64,000 bases of DNA, taken from positions 110,186,279 to 110,250,278 of the forward strand of contig NC_056523.1 in assembly GCF_019175285.1 (NCBI RefSeq), given 5' to 3'. Under the pieces are notes generated by a model. The model was not told where the DNA came from and did not search any database. It saw only the letters and a program-made list of their open reading frames with translations. The DNA is from Sceloporus undulatus. Lineage: Eukaryota > Chordata > Lepidosauria > Squamata > Phrynosomatidae. Both the position numbers and the translations under genes were made by a program. Of this stretch, positions 32,885 to 42,357 are shown one piece after another (within the stretch, counting starts at the first letter, position 1; every line of letters starts with the position of its first letter).

Positions 32885-32975
32885 TCTTCGGGAGGAAGGC
32901 CAGGGCAGACCTCGCCAAGAAAGCCCTGTGACAGGTTTCTTTAGGGTCGCTGAAGTCGGAAAGGCCTTGGAGGAG
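32885..32975 (+). mobile_element. tRNA-SINE 3' fragment
   Basis: CAGACCTCGCCAAGAAAGCC CTGTGACAGG, TTAGGGTCGCTGAAGTCGGA AAGGCC: the SINE body and tail, GC-enriched, 500 bases from the ATP6V0E1 promoter. Confidence 0.6.
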
Positions 32976-33064
32976 GAGGCGCAGAAGCACAGCAGCTGTG
33001 GCGGGAGCCAGGAAGAGCGCCATCGAAATCAAGGGGAAGGGGACCTTCCTGGGCTCTGCAGCGC

Positions 33065-33275
33065 CGCGTAACCTTGGTTACGAAACAGGTCTGTAGCACT
33101 GAGGCTGGCAGCCGTCGCCATCTCCGGCTTATGGCCCCGAATGAACCCGCGACGGGGCTTCCCTGGCCAGGCTCCCGAGGAGGCCGAGAGGGCGAGACTC
33201 ATTGGCTCCCATGGCGGGGCAGGATTCGAACCCTGGTCCCTCAGAGTCACACTCCAACGCTCAAGCCACTGGGCT
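33065..33275 (-). mobile_element. tRNA-derived SINE, inverted, GC-enriched
   Basis: Plus-strand GGCAGGATTCGAACCCTGGT and CTCAAGCCACTGGGCTCC are the reverse of the tRNA head with a clear B box. Upstream CTTATGGCCCCGAATGAACC and GAGGAGGCCGAGAGGGCGAG are the reverse body. An (AAC)n run at 33305-33322 follows at the wrong side for this copy, so it may belong to another fragment. Confidence 0.6.
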
Positions 33276-33464
33276 CCCCGCTTAACACGTCGCCCCAGCA
33301 GTAGTAACAACAACAACAACAGCAGCAGCACTGCTAAGGGAAAGGGAGAGGTGATAAGTGAAACTAGACTGAAGACGGCTAGAGGCGAGCCCCGACGGCG
33401 AGGAGGGCAGCCATTTTGTGCCTCTCTCCCTGCAGCAGGGAGCCTCCCTGCCCTCCGCACTTAC

Positions 33465-33568
33465 CCCCGGTTGGGCCCCTTGGGCACGAGCCACGGCAGC
33501 ACCCCGCCGACCACCCCCCAGAAAACGCTCATGACGACGATAGGCACCGCCAGGCCTCCGTACGCCAT
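33465..33568 (-). CDS. ATP6V0E1: V-type proton ATPase subunit e1, coding exon 1 (N-terminus)
   Basis: The start ATG at 33568-33566 sits in a good context (GGCAGCCATGG) and opens [35 protein letters not shown], residues 1-35, ending in phase 2 at the donor CGGGG|GTAAGTG (33464-33463). The human e1 protein as I recall it starts [35 protein letters not shown]. The MSVFWG core and the invariant PKGPNRG loop favour e1 over e2 (which starts MTAHSF). The first transmembrane helix spans about residues 7-27. An in-frame upstream extension to 33730 exists but is low-complexity GC-rich sequence with weak start context, so I chose the internal ATG. The gene reads away from RPL26L1 in tandem, same strand. 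Confidence 0.95.
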
Positions 33569-33780
33569 GGCTGCCTGCGACAATGACGACGACTCGGCCG
33601 CCGGGCCGGGCAGGCTGCTGCGACTCCACCGCGCAGGCCACGCCCCTCCTCGCCCGCGCGCCCAATCAGGGGCCTCGCCGCCAGCGCGTGAAGACGAATC
33701 CGCAGTGGCGTTGGAGGGCGCAGGGCGCATGCGCGTTCTTTGAAACCGGCCCTTCTGTCTGTATCTCTCTCATTTGCGCA
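33569..33780 (-). promoter_or_regulatory. ATP6V0E1: ATP6V0E1 CpG promoter and 5' UTR
   Basis: CpG-dense sequence immediately upstream of the ATG, with a CCAAT box at 33662-33666 (plus strand reading) and several GC-box-like runs (GGGGCGTGG-type at 33640-33650, reverse). There is no TATA box. A GCCATTTTG element (YY1-like) lies at 33411-33419, just inside intron 1. The exact start cannot be read from sequence. Confidence 0.65.
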
Positions 33781-33984
33781 GAACTCAAGAGCCTTACGTC
33801 ACCTTCCCCAGAAAGAAAGAAGAGGAAGAGCCACAGTCGCCCTCTGCGGCCTCCCTTCCTGCTCCTCTCTCTCTTTATGGTATGCGGCGGCTATGCGACC
33901 TCAAGTCTGTTCTGGCCTATGGCGACCCTGTCATAGCAATAGCAAACAAGTACATCCCTATACCGCTTATCAGTGCACTTCAGC

Positions 33985-34868
33985 TTAGCAAATTTGGCAG
34001 ATGGCACCAAATTAGGAGGAATAGCTCATACTCCAGAAGACAGGATCAAGATTTAAAATGACCTGAATAGACTAGAAAGCTGGGCCATAGCAAACAAAAT
34101 GAAATTCAACACAGAAATGTAAGGTATTGCACTTAGGGCGGAAAAATGAAATGCACAGATATAGGATGGGTGACACCTGGCTGAATGAAACTACGTGTGA
34201 AAGGGATCTAGGAGTCCAAGTAGACCACAAGTTGAACATGAGTGAACAGTGTGATGCGGCAGCTAAAAAGGCCAATGCTATTTTAGGCTGCATCAATAGA
34301 AGTATAGTGTCTAGATCAAGAGAAGTAATAGTGCCACTGTATTCTGCTCTGGTCAGGCCCCACCTAGAATATTGTGTCCAGTTCTGGGCACCACAATTCA
34401 GAAAGGACATTGAGAAACTGGAGCGTGTCCAAAGGAGGGCGACTAAAATGGTGAAAGGTCTGGAAACCATGCCCTATGAGGAAAGACTTAGGGAGCTGGG
34501 GATGTTTAGCCTGGAGAAGAGAAGATTAAGAGGTGATATGATAGCCTTGTTCAAATATTTGAAGGGATGTCACATTGAGGAGGGAGCAAGCTTGTTTTCT
34601 GCTGCTCCAGAGAACAGGACCCGGGACAATGGATGCAAACTGCAGGAAAAGAGATTCCACCTCAACATTAGGAGGAACTTCCTGACAGTAAGGGCTGTTC
34701 GACAATGGAATGCACTCCCTCAGAGAGTGGTGGAGTCTCCTTCCTTGGAGGTCTTTAAACAGAGGCTGGATGGCCATCTGTCGCGGATGCTTTGATTTGG
34801 ATTTCCTGCATGGCAGGGGGTTGGACTGGATGACCCTTGTGGTCTCTTCCAACTCTATGATTCTATGA
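33985..34868 (+). mobile_element. CR1 LINE 3' end with long intact frame
   Basis: Begins 5'-truncated in the RT finger/palm region (TTGGCAGATGGCACCAAATT encodes ADDTK-like LADGTK, so the YADD/FADD aspartates are altered). From 34127 a 222-residue frame stays open: MGDTWLNETTCERDLGVQVD, LYSALVRPHLEYCVQFWAPQ, LERVQRRATKMVKGLETM, RNFLTVRAVRQWNALPQRVV. This is the C-terminal part of the CR1 RT protein. It ends in the CR1 hallmark ACTCTATGATTCTATGA. It is 5'-truncated, as CR1 copies usually are. It lies 200 bases from the ATP6V0E1 promoter. Confidence 0.9.
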
Positions 34869-35194
34869 ACAACAACAGACATTTGTATCTTCTAAACAGA
34901 TGCAAGAAATCAAATGCAAAGATTTCTGCTGGCTCTTCATTTAACTGGCCCTTTATGTGTAGGAAGGTGTGTGTGGAATTCTGCTCCCTAATAAAATGAA
35001 TGGCTGTAGGTTACTGAAGAGTATTTAAAGCCCATGCTGGTAGAGGTAGTTGCTATCAAGACAGAGGTAGAGGTAGCTAAAATGCCTGCATAAAGGATGA
35101 ATATAAGAGTAGCTCAGTTAACAAAGCCTCTGACAAAGCAGTTCCTTTTTACAAAGTCTTTTTTTTTGTCTACCCACCCTCCTTGTCGTCTGTC

Positions 35195-35272
35195 TAGCTT
35201 GCTGGTATTGAACTCACAACCTTGTGAGTGGTGGCAGTACAGGCATTTAACCACTGCGCCACCAGGGCTTCC
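35195..35272 (-). mobile_element. Sauria-SINE tRNA-like head
   Basis: The reverse complement reads CCCTGGTGGCGCAGTGGTTA AATGCCTGTACTGCC, then CAAGGTTGTGAGTTCAATAC CAGC, which is the characteristic 5' end of Sauria SINEs. The 3' part is missing or replaced. A T-run and ACCCACCCTCCTTG lie beyond its edge. Confidence 0.75.
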
Positions 35273-35284
35273 TATCATGGGATT

Positions 35285-35455
35285 TTCTTAGCTAGTTTCT
35301 TCAGAGGGAGGTTTGCTAAGCCCATCCTCTGAGGCCGAGTGTGTGACTTGCCCCTTAAGGTCACTCAGCTGGGTTTCCATGGTTGAGCAGGGATTCCAAC
35401 CCTGGTCCTCCAAAGTCAAAGTCCAACACACAAGCCACTATGCCACGTTGGCTTT
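35285..35455 (-). mobile_element. tRNA-derived SINE, inverted, internally deleted
   Basis: CTTCAGAGGGAGGTTTGCTA, CATCCTCTGAGGCCGAGTGT, GGTCACTCAGCTGGGTTTCC, GGGATTCCAACCCTGGTCC and CACAAGCCACTATGCCACG are the reverse complement of the SINE from body to head. The 3' tail is absent; it adjoins the Sauria-SINE head. Confidence 0.75.
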
Positions 35456-35484
35456 TAATACATTCAGGTAGCGGCATTGGCCCT

Positions 35485-35700
35485 ATTTGTTGTTGTTGTG
35501 TGCCTTCAAGTCATTTCAGATTTATGGTGTCCCTATCTTGGAGTTTCCTTGGCAAGGTTTTAGAGGTTTGCCATTGCCTTCCTCTGAGGCTGAGAGAGTG
35601 TGACTTGCCTCAGGTTACCCAGTGGGTTTACAATGCACAGCTGGGAATCAAAGCAGAGTAGTAGTCCGACACTCAGACCACTAGACCACACTGGCTGTAA
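35485..35700 (-). mobile_element. tRNA-derived SINE, inverted, near full length
   Basis: TTGTTGTTGTGTGCCTTCAA, TTATGGTGTCCCTATCTTGG, TTTGCCATTGCCTTCCTCTG, GTTACCCAGTGGGTTTACAA and CTCAGACCACTAGACCACAC run from tail to head. A second SINE in the same orientation right after the one at 35285. Confidence 0.85.
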
Positions 35701-35727
35701 TTACAATATTATCCAAAATCCACAAAC

Positions 35728-36089
35728 CAGTGATACCTTTATTCAGAAATCCAAAATGCATAAGATACACAATAAGGGATGGATACATCTGGGATCTCAG
35801 AAGAAATAACCTTTTTGCATTGCTACTGGAATTCAAATTTCATCTCCTGGACTTTGGATTTGTTCCCAGCACAAGGCTAGAAGGAGAGCCTGCTTGCGTA
35901 GGCATTGCGAAAGAATAGCACACCACCACCACCTTGAGAAAATGCAAGCCTGTGACTAACATTGCCATTTTATATATTATTTTTCTCCTATGTGATTCTT
36001 AACACCATTGCCTGAAGAAGCCAGTGGAGCTCTGAAAGCTTGTAACATGTATTTTGTAAATTTTGGTTGGACCAATAAAGCTTTCACTG
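35728..36089. mobile_element. Non-autonomous DNA transposon (CAGTGATACCTTTATT family)
   Basis: The left CAGTGATACCTTTATT and the right reverse complement CAGTGAAAGCTTTATT are inverted termini. GCCTGAAGAAGCCAGTGGAG and CTCTGAAAGCTTGTAACATG near the right end are phrases common in squamate copies of this family. About 360 bases; the 35730-35918 frame is chance. Confidence 0.6.
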
Positions 36090-36124
36090 TTTTATTAATT
36101 TTGGATGTTATTATACTAGCTTAG

Positions 36125-36849
36125 GAAAACATAGATATAGGATGGGGGACACCTGGCTGAATGAAACTACATGTGAAAGGGATCTAGGAGTCCAAGTAGA
36201 CCACAAGTTGAACATGAGTCAACAGTGCGATGCGGCAGCTAACAAGGCCAATGCGATTTTAGGCTGCATCAATAAAAGTATAGTGTCTAGATCAAGGGAA
36301 ATAATAGTGCCACTGTATTCAGCTTTGGTCAGGCCCCACCTGGAATATTGTGTCCAGTTCTGGGCGCCACAATTCAAAGGGGACATTGAGAAACTGGAGC
36401 GTGTCCAAAGGAGGGCGACTAAAATGGTGAAGGGTCTGGAAACCATGCCCTATGAGGAACACCTTAGGGAGCTGGGTATGTTTAGCCTGGAAAAGAGCTT
36501 AAGAGGTGATATGACAGCCCTATTTAAATATTTGAAGGGGTGTCATGTTGAGGAGGGAGCAAGCTTGTTTTCTGCTGCTCCAGACAACAGGACCCGGAAT
36601 AATGGATGCAAGCTCCAGGAAAAGAGATTCCACCTCAACATTAGGAGGAACTTCCTGACAGTAAGGGCTGTTCGACAGTGGAACACACTTCCTCGGAGTA
36701 TAGTGGAGTCTCCCTCCTTGGAGGTCTTCAAACGGAGGCTGGATGGCCATCTGTCGGGGATGCTTTGATCTGGATTTCCTGCATGGCAGGGGGTTGGACT
36801 GGATGGCCCTTGTGGTCTCTTCCAACTCTACGATTCTATGATTCTATTT
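36125..36849 (+). mobile_element. CR1 LINE 3' end, second copy
   Basis: 5'-truncated at ACATAGATATAGGATGGG. From 36142 a 208-residue frame parallels the copy at 34127 (MGDTWLNETTCERDLGVQVD ... RNFLTVRAVRQWNTLPRSIV). A one-codon loss (KSLRGD versus KRRLRGD) keeps the frame. It ends CTACGATTCTATGATTCTAT. The two copies are close relatives inserted 1.3 kb apart in the same orientation. Confidence 0.9.
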
Positions 36850-36906
36850 AGGGCTAAAATCTGTTTTAGTCCTTAACCTGCTGAATCCGTGGGAATTGGG
36901 GACAAT

Positions 36907-37251
36907 GCCGGGTTACAGACCACCATTTCGGACGTCCTCAGGACGTCCCAGTTTGAAAAAGGGGCGTCTCTTCTAGACGCCCCTACTTCTATTACGGACA
37001 GAGTCCGCAACAAATGGCGGTGGCCATTCCACTCGGCTGCTGCCATTTTGACGTAGCGGACGCTGTGCGTCCGCACGTCATGCCCCGGAAGTGACGCCGC
37101 GAGTGCGCGACTAGCGCCTCGCGACATCTTTTCCGGGGCCCAGGAAGGAGCACGATTTTCGCATTCTTTCCTCAGAGCCTCCGGGAGCCGTGTGGTTTGG
37201 CCGCTGCAAGCGGCGGGAGACTGCCACAATCCGGCGGTATGTAACGCGCCC
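36907..37251. mobile_element. Hairpin-rich PIF/Harbinger-like element
   Basis: Left GCCGGGTTACAGACCACC and right (reverse complement) GGGCGCGTTACATACCGC are inverted ends. Internal hairpins: GGACGTCCTCAGGACGTCC, GGGGCGTCTCTTCTAGACGC CCC, GCGGACGCTGTGCGTCCGC, GGCCGCTGCAAGCGGC. CpG-rich. CAA occurs on both sides (36903-36905, 37250-37252) but this is not the canonical TWA. No coding capacity. Confidence 0.65.
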
Positions 37252-37484
37252 AAGATACTTAATGAAATCCCATTGATTCCACAGGTCTCCTGTAGTTGGA
37301 ATCAACAATTAGGTTTTGACCTAATTTTCTGCAAGTGGCGCTTGCAAGTCTATGCTGGGTGGAGTAAGAACGTTTTCAAACTTGTTTTAAATACCTCCTC
37401 ATCTGGAGGCCTACAGGACCTACTATCCAAATCCCCAGGGTTCTTGTCCATTGCTCAAACCACACCACACTAGGTACTCCACTA

Positions 37485-37650
37485 GTGGTGTGTGCCTTCA
37501 AGTCGTTTCTGACTTGAGGCCTATCGCAGGGTTTTCTGGGGTGGAGAGTGTGTGTTGTCCAAAGTCACCTGGTGCATTTCCATGGTGGATCAGGAAATCA
37601 AACCCTGATCTCAAGTCATAGTCTGATGCTCAAAGAACACCACACTAGCT
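37485..37650 (-). mobile_element. tRNA-derived SINE, inverted, partial
   Basis: GGTGTGTGCCTTCAAGTCGT, CCTATCGCAGGGTTTTCTGG, AAAGTCACCTGGTGCATTTC, GGAAATCAAACCCTGATCTC and TAGTCTGATGCTCAAAGAAC: the reverse complement from tail to head with a central deletion. Confidence 0.75.
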
Positions 37651-38394
37651 CTCTTGCAATGCAAATGCTATGTTGAGGTTCATTACAGGAGTGCTTCCAT
37701 TTTCTGCTCACGAACAGTGATGTCATAGTACATTTTGAAATGCTCGTCCCCATTAGCAGGCTGGCACAAAGGGTTTCTAGCTCACAGGTCAAACCTGAGA
37801 CTTTGGGACAGCCCCTGATGATGTCATTAAATGTCACAAATTAAGTACTAATTGTTGTTTCTCATAGCTTGGAATTCAAAAACACATAGATTAACTTGTA
37901 AAGACAGAAATCTTAAGGGGCTATTCCCAGATGAAGGTGAAGTGAGGGGATTATTTTTTTTCTCACTTGTTTCAGAGGACAGAACTGCCAAATCCATCTC
38001 TTGGGTATTACTTGCCAATGAAAATGTTATGAAATTCATAGGATCACCATGTTAGCAGGCAACTTGAAGGCACACACATGTATATACACACACAGGGCTA
38101 AGGAATGTTTAATCTAGCCTTCTTGCTTCTACCTAACCATTACCTTTCCAAGGTGGTGAGATTGCATGCTGCTGTGAGGGAAGAAGCTATGTTGATGGCA
38201 GCAGTCCTACTGGTAGGATCTACCATGTCAGACAGGCTTTTGCTGAGGAGTCAGACTAAATGGGCCAAACAGCTACCGGGGAGCAATATGGGGATTGTGG
38301 TGGTGGGTGACAGTGGGAAGATAACTCAGACAATGGCAGTGGCACCATAACACTTGTTAGTATTGTGCAGAAGGTGACAAGATTTTAATGGCAT

Positions 38395-38490
38395 AGGTTT
38401 AAGTGTTGCACTAGGACACTGGGAGACCATGGTTCAATTCCCCTTTGTCACAGAAGCCCACTGGGTGACCTTGAGCAACTCACTCTGCCA
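38395..38490 (+). mobile_element. tRNA-derived SINE head fragment
   Basis: TTAAGTGTTGCACTAGGACA, GGGAGACCATGGTTCAATTC and GAAGCCCACTGGGTGACCTT GAGCAA. The 3' body is lost. Confidence 0.65.
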
Positions 38491-38529
38491 AGATTCCCTA
38501 GTCAGAAGCAAAAGGTGCACAACAGGTGA

Positions 38530-41500
38530 AATTGGAACGTTAGTACTTACCTGAAATACGTCCCTTTCCAGCAGAGAAGGTCCGAGCATCCTGATACATG
38601 TCAAAGTTTGAAACAAGGCCACAGGTTAATGTATATATTTTCTCATAAACTTAATTTTTTCCCTTATAATGCAACTTGCAGTCTCCAATGGGCTACCAGA
38701 GCTATCATGATTTTGGTAAATACTCTTGGAGCCGATGATAGGCCGAAGGGAAGAGCTCTGTATTGGAGGTGAGTTTTGTGGTAGCAGAAGCGTAGAAACT
38801 TTTGGTGGTCCCTGTGAATCGGAATACTGTATGCAAATAAGCTTCGGTCAAATCCACAGAGGCTAAGTAGTCGCCTGGATGTAGAGATTCTAGAATAGTT
38901 TTGAGCGTTTCCATCCGGAAGCGACGTTTGGGAACATGTCTGTTGACTCTTTTCAAGTCGAGGACTGATCTCCATGATTTGTCTCTTTTTGGGACTAGAA
39001 AAATGATGGAATAGGACCCTTTCATGATTTGAGCAGGGGGGACAGGTTCGACTGCCCCAATCTGTAATAGATGGTTGATTGCTTCTAACATTAACTGGTG
39101 TTTGTGTGGCCTTTGGGATTTGGGGAAAATGATGAAATGATCCCTTGGAGCAGGGGTAGGCAAACTTTTTGAGCCGGGGGCCGGGTTGCTGTCCCTCAGA
39201 CAACTGGGGGGCCGAAGCCAAAAAATAAATAATTTTATATATATATATATATATAAAATAAATAAATAAACTGGGACAAATGTAGGACAAAATTTTCAAA
39301 TGGTGGACACTTTTTTTAAAAAAAAGTGGAGGACACGTGAAAAAATTTGCTGGTTTTTTAAAAAATGTTAATATAAATGCATCTTTCTGAGGCTTCTATA
39401 GACAATTGCCCCTGCGTGTGAGAGGCCAAAGGCCCCGGCGGCAATCTGCGGCAGGACTAGGCTGGGGCCGGTCCCAAGGCCTTGCCGGGCCGCATCCGGC
39501 CCGCGGGCCGCAGGTTGCCTACCCCTGCCTTGGAGTTTGAGTAAAGTCTATCTGGTATCCCGAGGACAGGGTAGACAGTACCCATTTGTCTGAGGTAGTT
39601 GAGGACCAAGTCTGAATAAAGTGTTGTAGACGGCCCCCCACTCTGGTGCTGGGATAGTCAGGCTGAAGTATTTCGCTGTTTCCCAGCATTGTTGTTCTTG
39701 GATTGGCTGGTGTTGTTTTTGGAAAAGGAACTATTGTTGTAGTGTTGTTGTGAGGAGGACTTTCTGTCGGACCACTGTCGTCCGCCACCTCTAGTTCCTC
39801 TCCCCCGAGATGAGTTGTACGTAGACTGGGGGGAACGAAAGGACTGTTGACCTTGACGGGAGGGTCTTCTATCATCTCGGCGAGTGGTAGATGGAAGAGC
39901 CTTTTAGTCTCAATAAGTACTGGGTCTAGGGCTTCACTGAACAGTTTAGTTCCACTGAAGGGAGCCAGTGTCAGGTTTTGCTTAGAGCGAGTATCTACTT
40001 GCCAGTTTTTTAGCCAAAGGTATCTTCTGACTGGTATTGAGGCCGCCTGAGCACGTGAGCTGAATTGAATGATGTCAAGGGAGGAATCAGCAGCAAATGC
40101 TAGAACCTTAAGTAATTTGTTGATTCCTTGACGGAATCTAGTGTTGCCCTTGGGGACTTCTAGCATGAGGTCTTTAGCCCATAGATGTGCTGCCCTGGTT
40201 AGAATGGAGGTAGATGTTGCAGCCCTGATTGCAGTGGAAGAGGCCTCAAAGCACCTCTTAAGGGCAGAGTCGGCCCTTTTGTCCTCAGGCATTTTGAGTG
40301 ATTCTTCCCCATCTCTAGCGTACACGGCCGATGTAACAAGAGAGGAAACCGGAACATCCACTAAGGGGATCTGTAGTTTGGTCATTACATTGAGGCAGGG
40401 AATAAAATTTTTTTACAGAGCTAGGATTGGGTCTGACTGTGGCAGGTTTGGACCATTCATCTTTGATTACTCTCATGAAATCAGATGGAAAAGGAACCTC
40501 ATCGGATGATGGTGATGGAAAGGATTCACCTTTGCCTTTAGGTAGATCAGTGTCATCTTGTTGGGTAGGCTGTGGTTTGGCTTCAAGCTCAAGGGCTCTG
40601 ATTGCCTTCTTCAATAAGATAGGGAAGTCATCGGCAAGGAAAAGTCTAGCTGAAGAGGAAGTCCCAGCAGGGTCTTCGTCTTCATCCTCATCAGACCACT
40701 CTCCTTCCTCTGATTCAGAGACAGAACTGGATTGTGATTTGGAAAGGTTCTCATCTTCAGATGATCTAATGGGCTGAGGTTTGGATTTTTTGGCCTGAGA
40801 TGTTTTGCCACTAGATGGTGCCCTTCTCTTAAGTTTGGAGCCCAGGGAAGAAGGAGCTGAAATGCCCTTTTCCCCTCCCTTTTCTGTGTTTGCCCCCTTG
40901 GCGGGAATTTGTCTCTCTCTGATTGGGGGATGGGATCCCTGGAGGAGCGGGAAGCAGGAGGAGAGAGGGAAGACTCTCTGTCCCTATGGGGAAAGGTAGC
41001 TATGTCTATCTGACCCAGACTCTTGGGCCGAAGGGGCAGCTGAGACTTGAGCCACTGGGTGGAGTGAGGCTTGGGAGGCAGTGGAGGAAAAAGCTGCTGC
41101 TTGCATGGCAATTAAGGAAACCAGGGCAGAAAGCTCTGGTAGGGTGGAGGGGTGCCGCTCGTTGCGGTGCTACTCACACTCCTGGATTTGCCCTCCATGG
41201 CAGCCACTCCCTCCCGATTTCGGGACAAGTTGCAGCGGCTGGGCACGGTCGAGCGCGGAGGCAAGGGATATCCCTCCTCCGGCTGCGCCAAGCAGCCTTC
41301 ATGCCGCAGCTCAGTCTTGGGCCGAAATCCGTCGTTCAGGAGAGGCCCTCTGAGCATGTCCAGACTCACCAGACATCCCGGAGCTATCTAGGTCCTCCAT
41401 TAGTTCTAGTCTGCCCCACAGAGAGAAGAGAGAGAGAAATGATTTTTTTTTTTAAAGTAAGGAAGAGAAAGCTTGAAAAGCAGCCTGACGGAGCGAAGGC

Positions 41501-41640
41501 AGGAACTAGACTGGGCAACGGAGTGGGGGTGTGTCTCCCTGTGATGATGCCCAAAGTCAAGATCCTGCCTGATTGGAGCAAAAGGGGAGAACCAACCCTC
41601 ATTAAGGATGGCTCTGCCCTCAACGCTGGGAAAGTATTCA
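38530..41640 (-). mobile_element. DIRS-type retroelement (tyrosine-recombinase retrotransposon), broken
   Basis: A minus-strand fossil. Gag-like coding remnants lie at about 39520-41110 and reverse transcriptase remnants at about 38665-39165, with residues typical of DIRS RT (e.g. RVNRHVPKRRFRMETLKTIL and LASVDLTEAYLH). The low-coordinate edge (38540-38575) carries a TACTTACCTGAAATACGTCC motif that I associate with DIRS-family termini. I see no tyrosine recombinase or RNase H part, so the element is incomplete, and it has several breaks. A hAT element (39151-39527) sits inside it. The high-coordinate boundary near 41640 is approximate. Moderate age: coding similarity is still easy to read. 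Confidence 0.75.
39151..39527. mobile_element. hAT non-autonomous element with perfect 8-bp target duplication
   Basis: Ends CAGGGGTAGGCAAACTTTTT and GCAGGTTGCCTACCCCTG are inverted repeats. Both sides carry CCTTGGAG (39143-39150, 39528-39535), an 8-bp duplication diagnostic of hAT. The interior has a GGGCCGG/CCGGCCCGCGGGCCG GC-rich arm, a (TA)n run (39236-39255) and an AT-rich middle. It is inserted in the DIRS fossil, so it is younger. Confidence 0.9.
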
Positions 41641-41809
41641 TTTTTAAAGTTTACTAACTGAACACATTACCCTCTTTGTACTAACTGTACTATATTTGCA
41701 GCCCATTCCAACTCCAGGCCACATATCAACACATTTAATAGTCTGAGACCACAGGACTCAGTATAAGCCATCAGTGGATTTCCACTGCTTATGCTTGTTG
41801 CAAGAACTA

Positions 41810-42321
41810 CAGTGGTACCCCGGGATACGAATTGATCGCGTTACGAAATTTCCGGGATACGAAAAAGTTAGATTGGAAAAAACTGTTCCGGGATACGATG
41901 TTTTTTTCGGGTTACGAAATTTATTTCGGCGCGAAATTCAAACGCAAAGCGCGGCTAGCGGCTTTCCAGCGCTAACGCAAAGCCTTTTCGGGTTGCGAAA
42001 TTACTCGGGTTACGAACGGAGCGGCNNNNNNNNNNNNNNNNNNNNNNNNNNNNNNNNNNNNNNNNNNNNNNNNNNNNNNNNNNNNNNNNNNNNNNNNNNN
42101 NNNNNNNNNNNNNNNNNNNNNNNNNAAGTTAGATTGGAAAAAACTGTTCCGGGATACGATGTTTTTTTCGGGTTACGAAATTTATTTCGGCGCGAAATTC
42201 AAACGCAAAGCGCGGCTAGCGGCTTTCCAGCGCTAACGCAAAGCCTTTTCGGGTTGCGAAATTACTCGGGTTACGAACGGAGCGGCAGAACGAATTAATT
42301 TCGTAACCCGAGGTAGCACTG
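41810..42321. mobile_element. Tc1/mariner (Tigger-like) MITE, disrupted by an assembly gap
   Basis: Left terminus CAGTGGTACCCCGGGATACG and right terminus (reverse complement) CAGTGCTACCTCGGGTTACG, with TA on both outer sides (41808-41809, 42322-42323). The interior has repeated CGGGATACGA / CGGGTTACGA phrases and self-complementary GCGCTAACGCAAAGC segments. The true length is about 250 bases; the extra length comes from the duplicated segment and N-run. Confidence 0.7.
42026..42125. other. Assembly gap of exactly 100 N
   Basis: One hundred N. The 161 bases before it (41865-42025) are repeated base for base after it (42126-42286). This is what an unmerged contig overlap looks like. Confidence 0.95.
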
Positions 42322-42357
42322 TATTATTTTTCATCTTAGCTTCCTACCTTTAAAGTA

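Larger units (their letters stand above)
28073..33464 (-). other. ATP6V0E1: ATP6V0E1 intron 1
   Basis: About 5.4 kb, repeat-rich: BovB 3' end (28132), Harbinger-like element (28928), L2 copies (29580, 30580, 30955, 31835), Tigger-like pieces (31245, 32371) and several tRNA-SINEs (32555, 32885, 33065). No exon seen. Confidence 0.75.

Noticed and set aside
34072-34470. Minus-strand frame of 132 residues, with similar ones at 36219 and 51626
   Set aside because: Antisense shadows of the CR1 frames; they recur wherever CR1 does.
41774-42298. Open frame of 174 residues across the N run
   Set aside because: It exists only because the same 161 bases occur on both sides of the gap and N translates as X. 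The sequence is a MITE.
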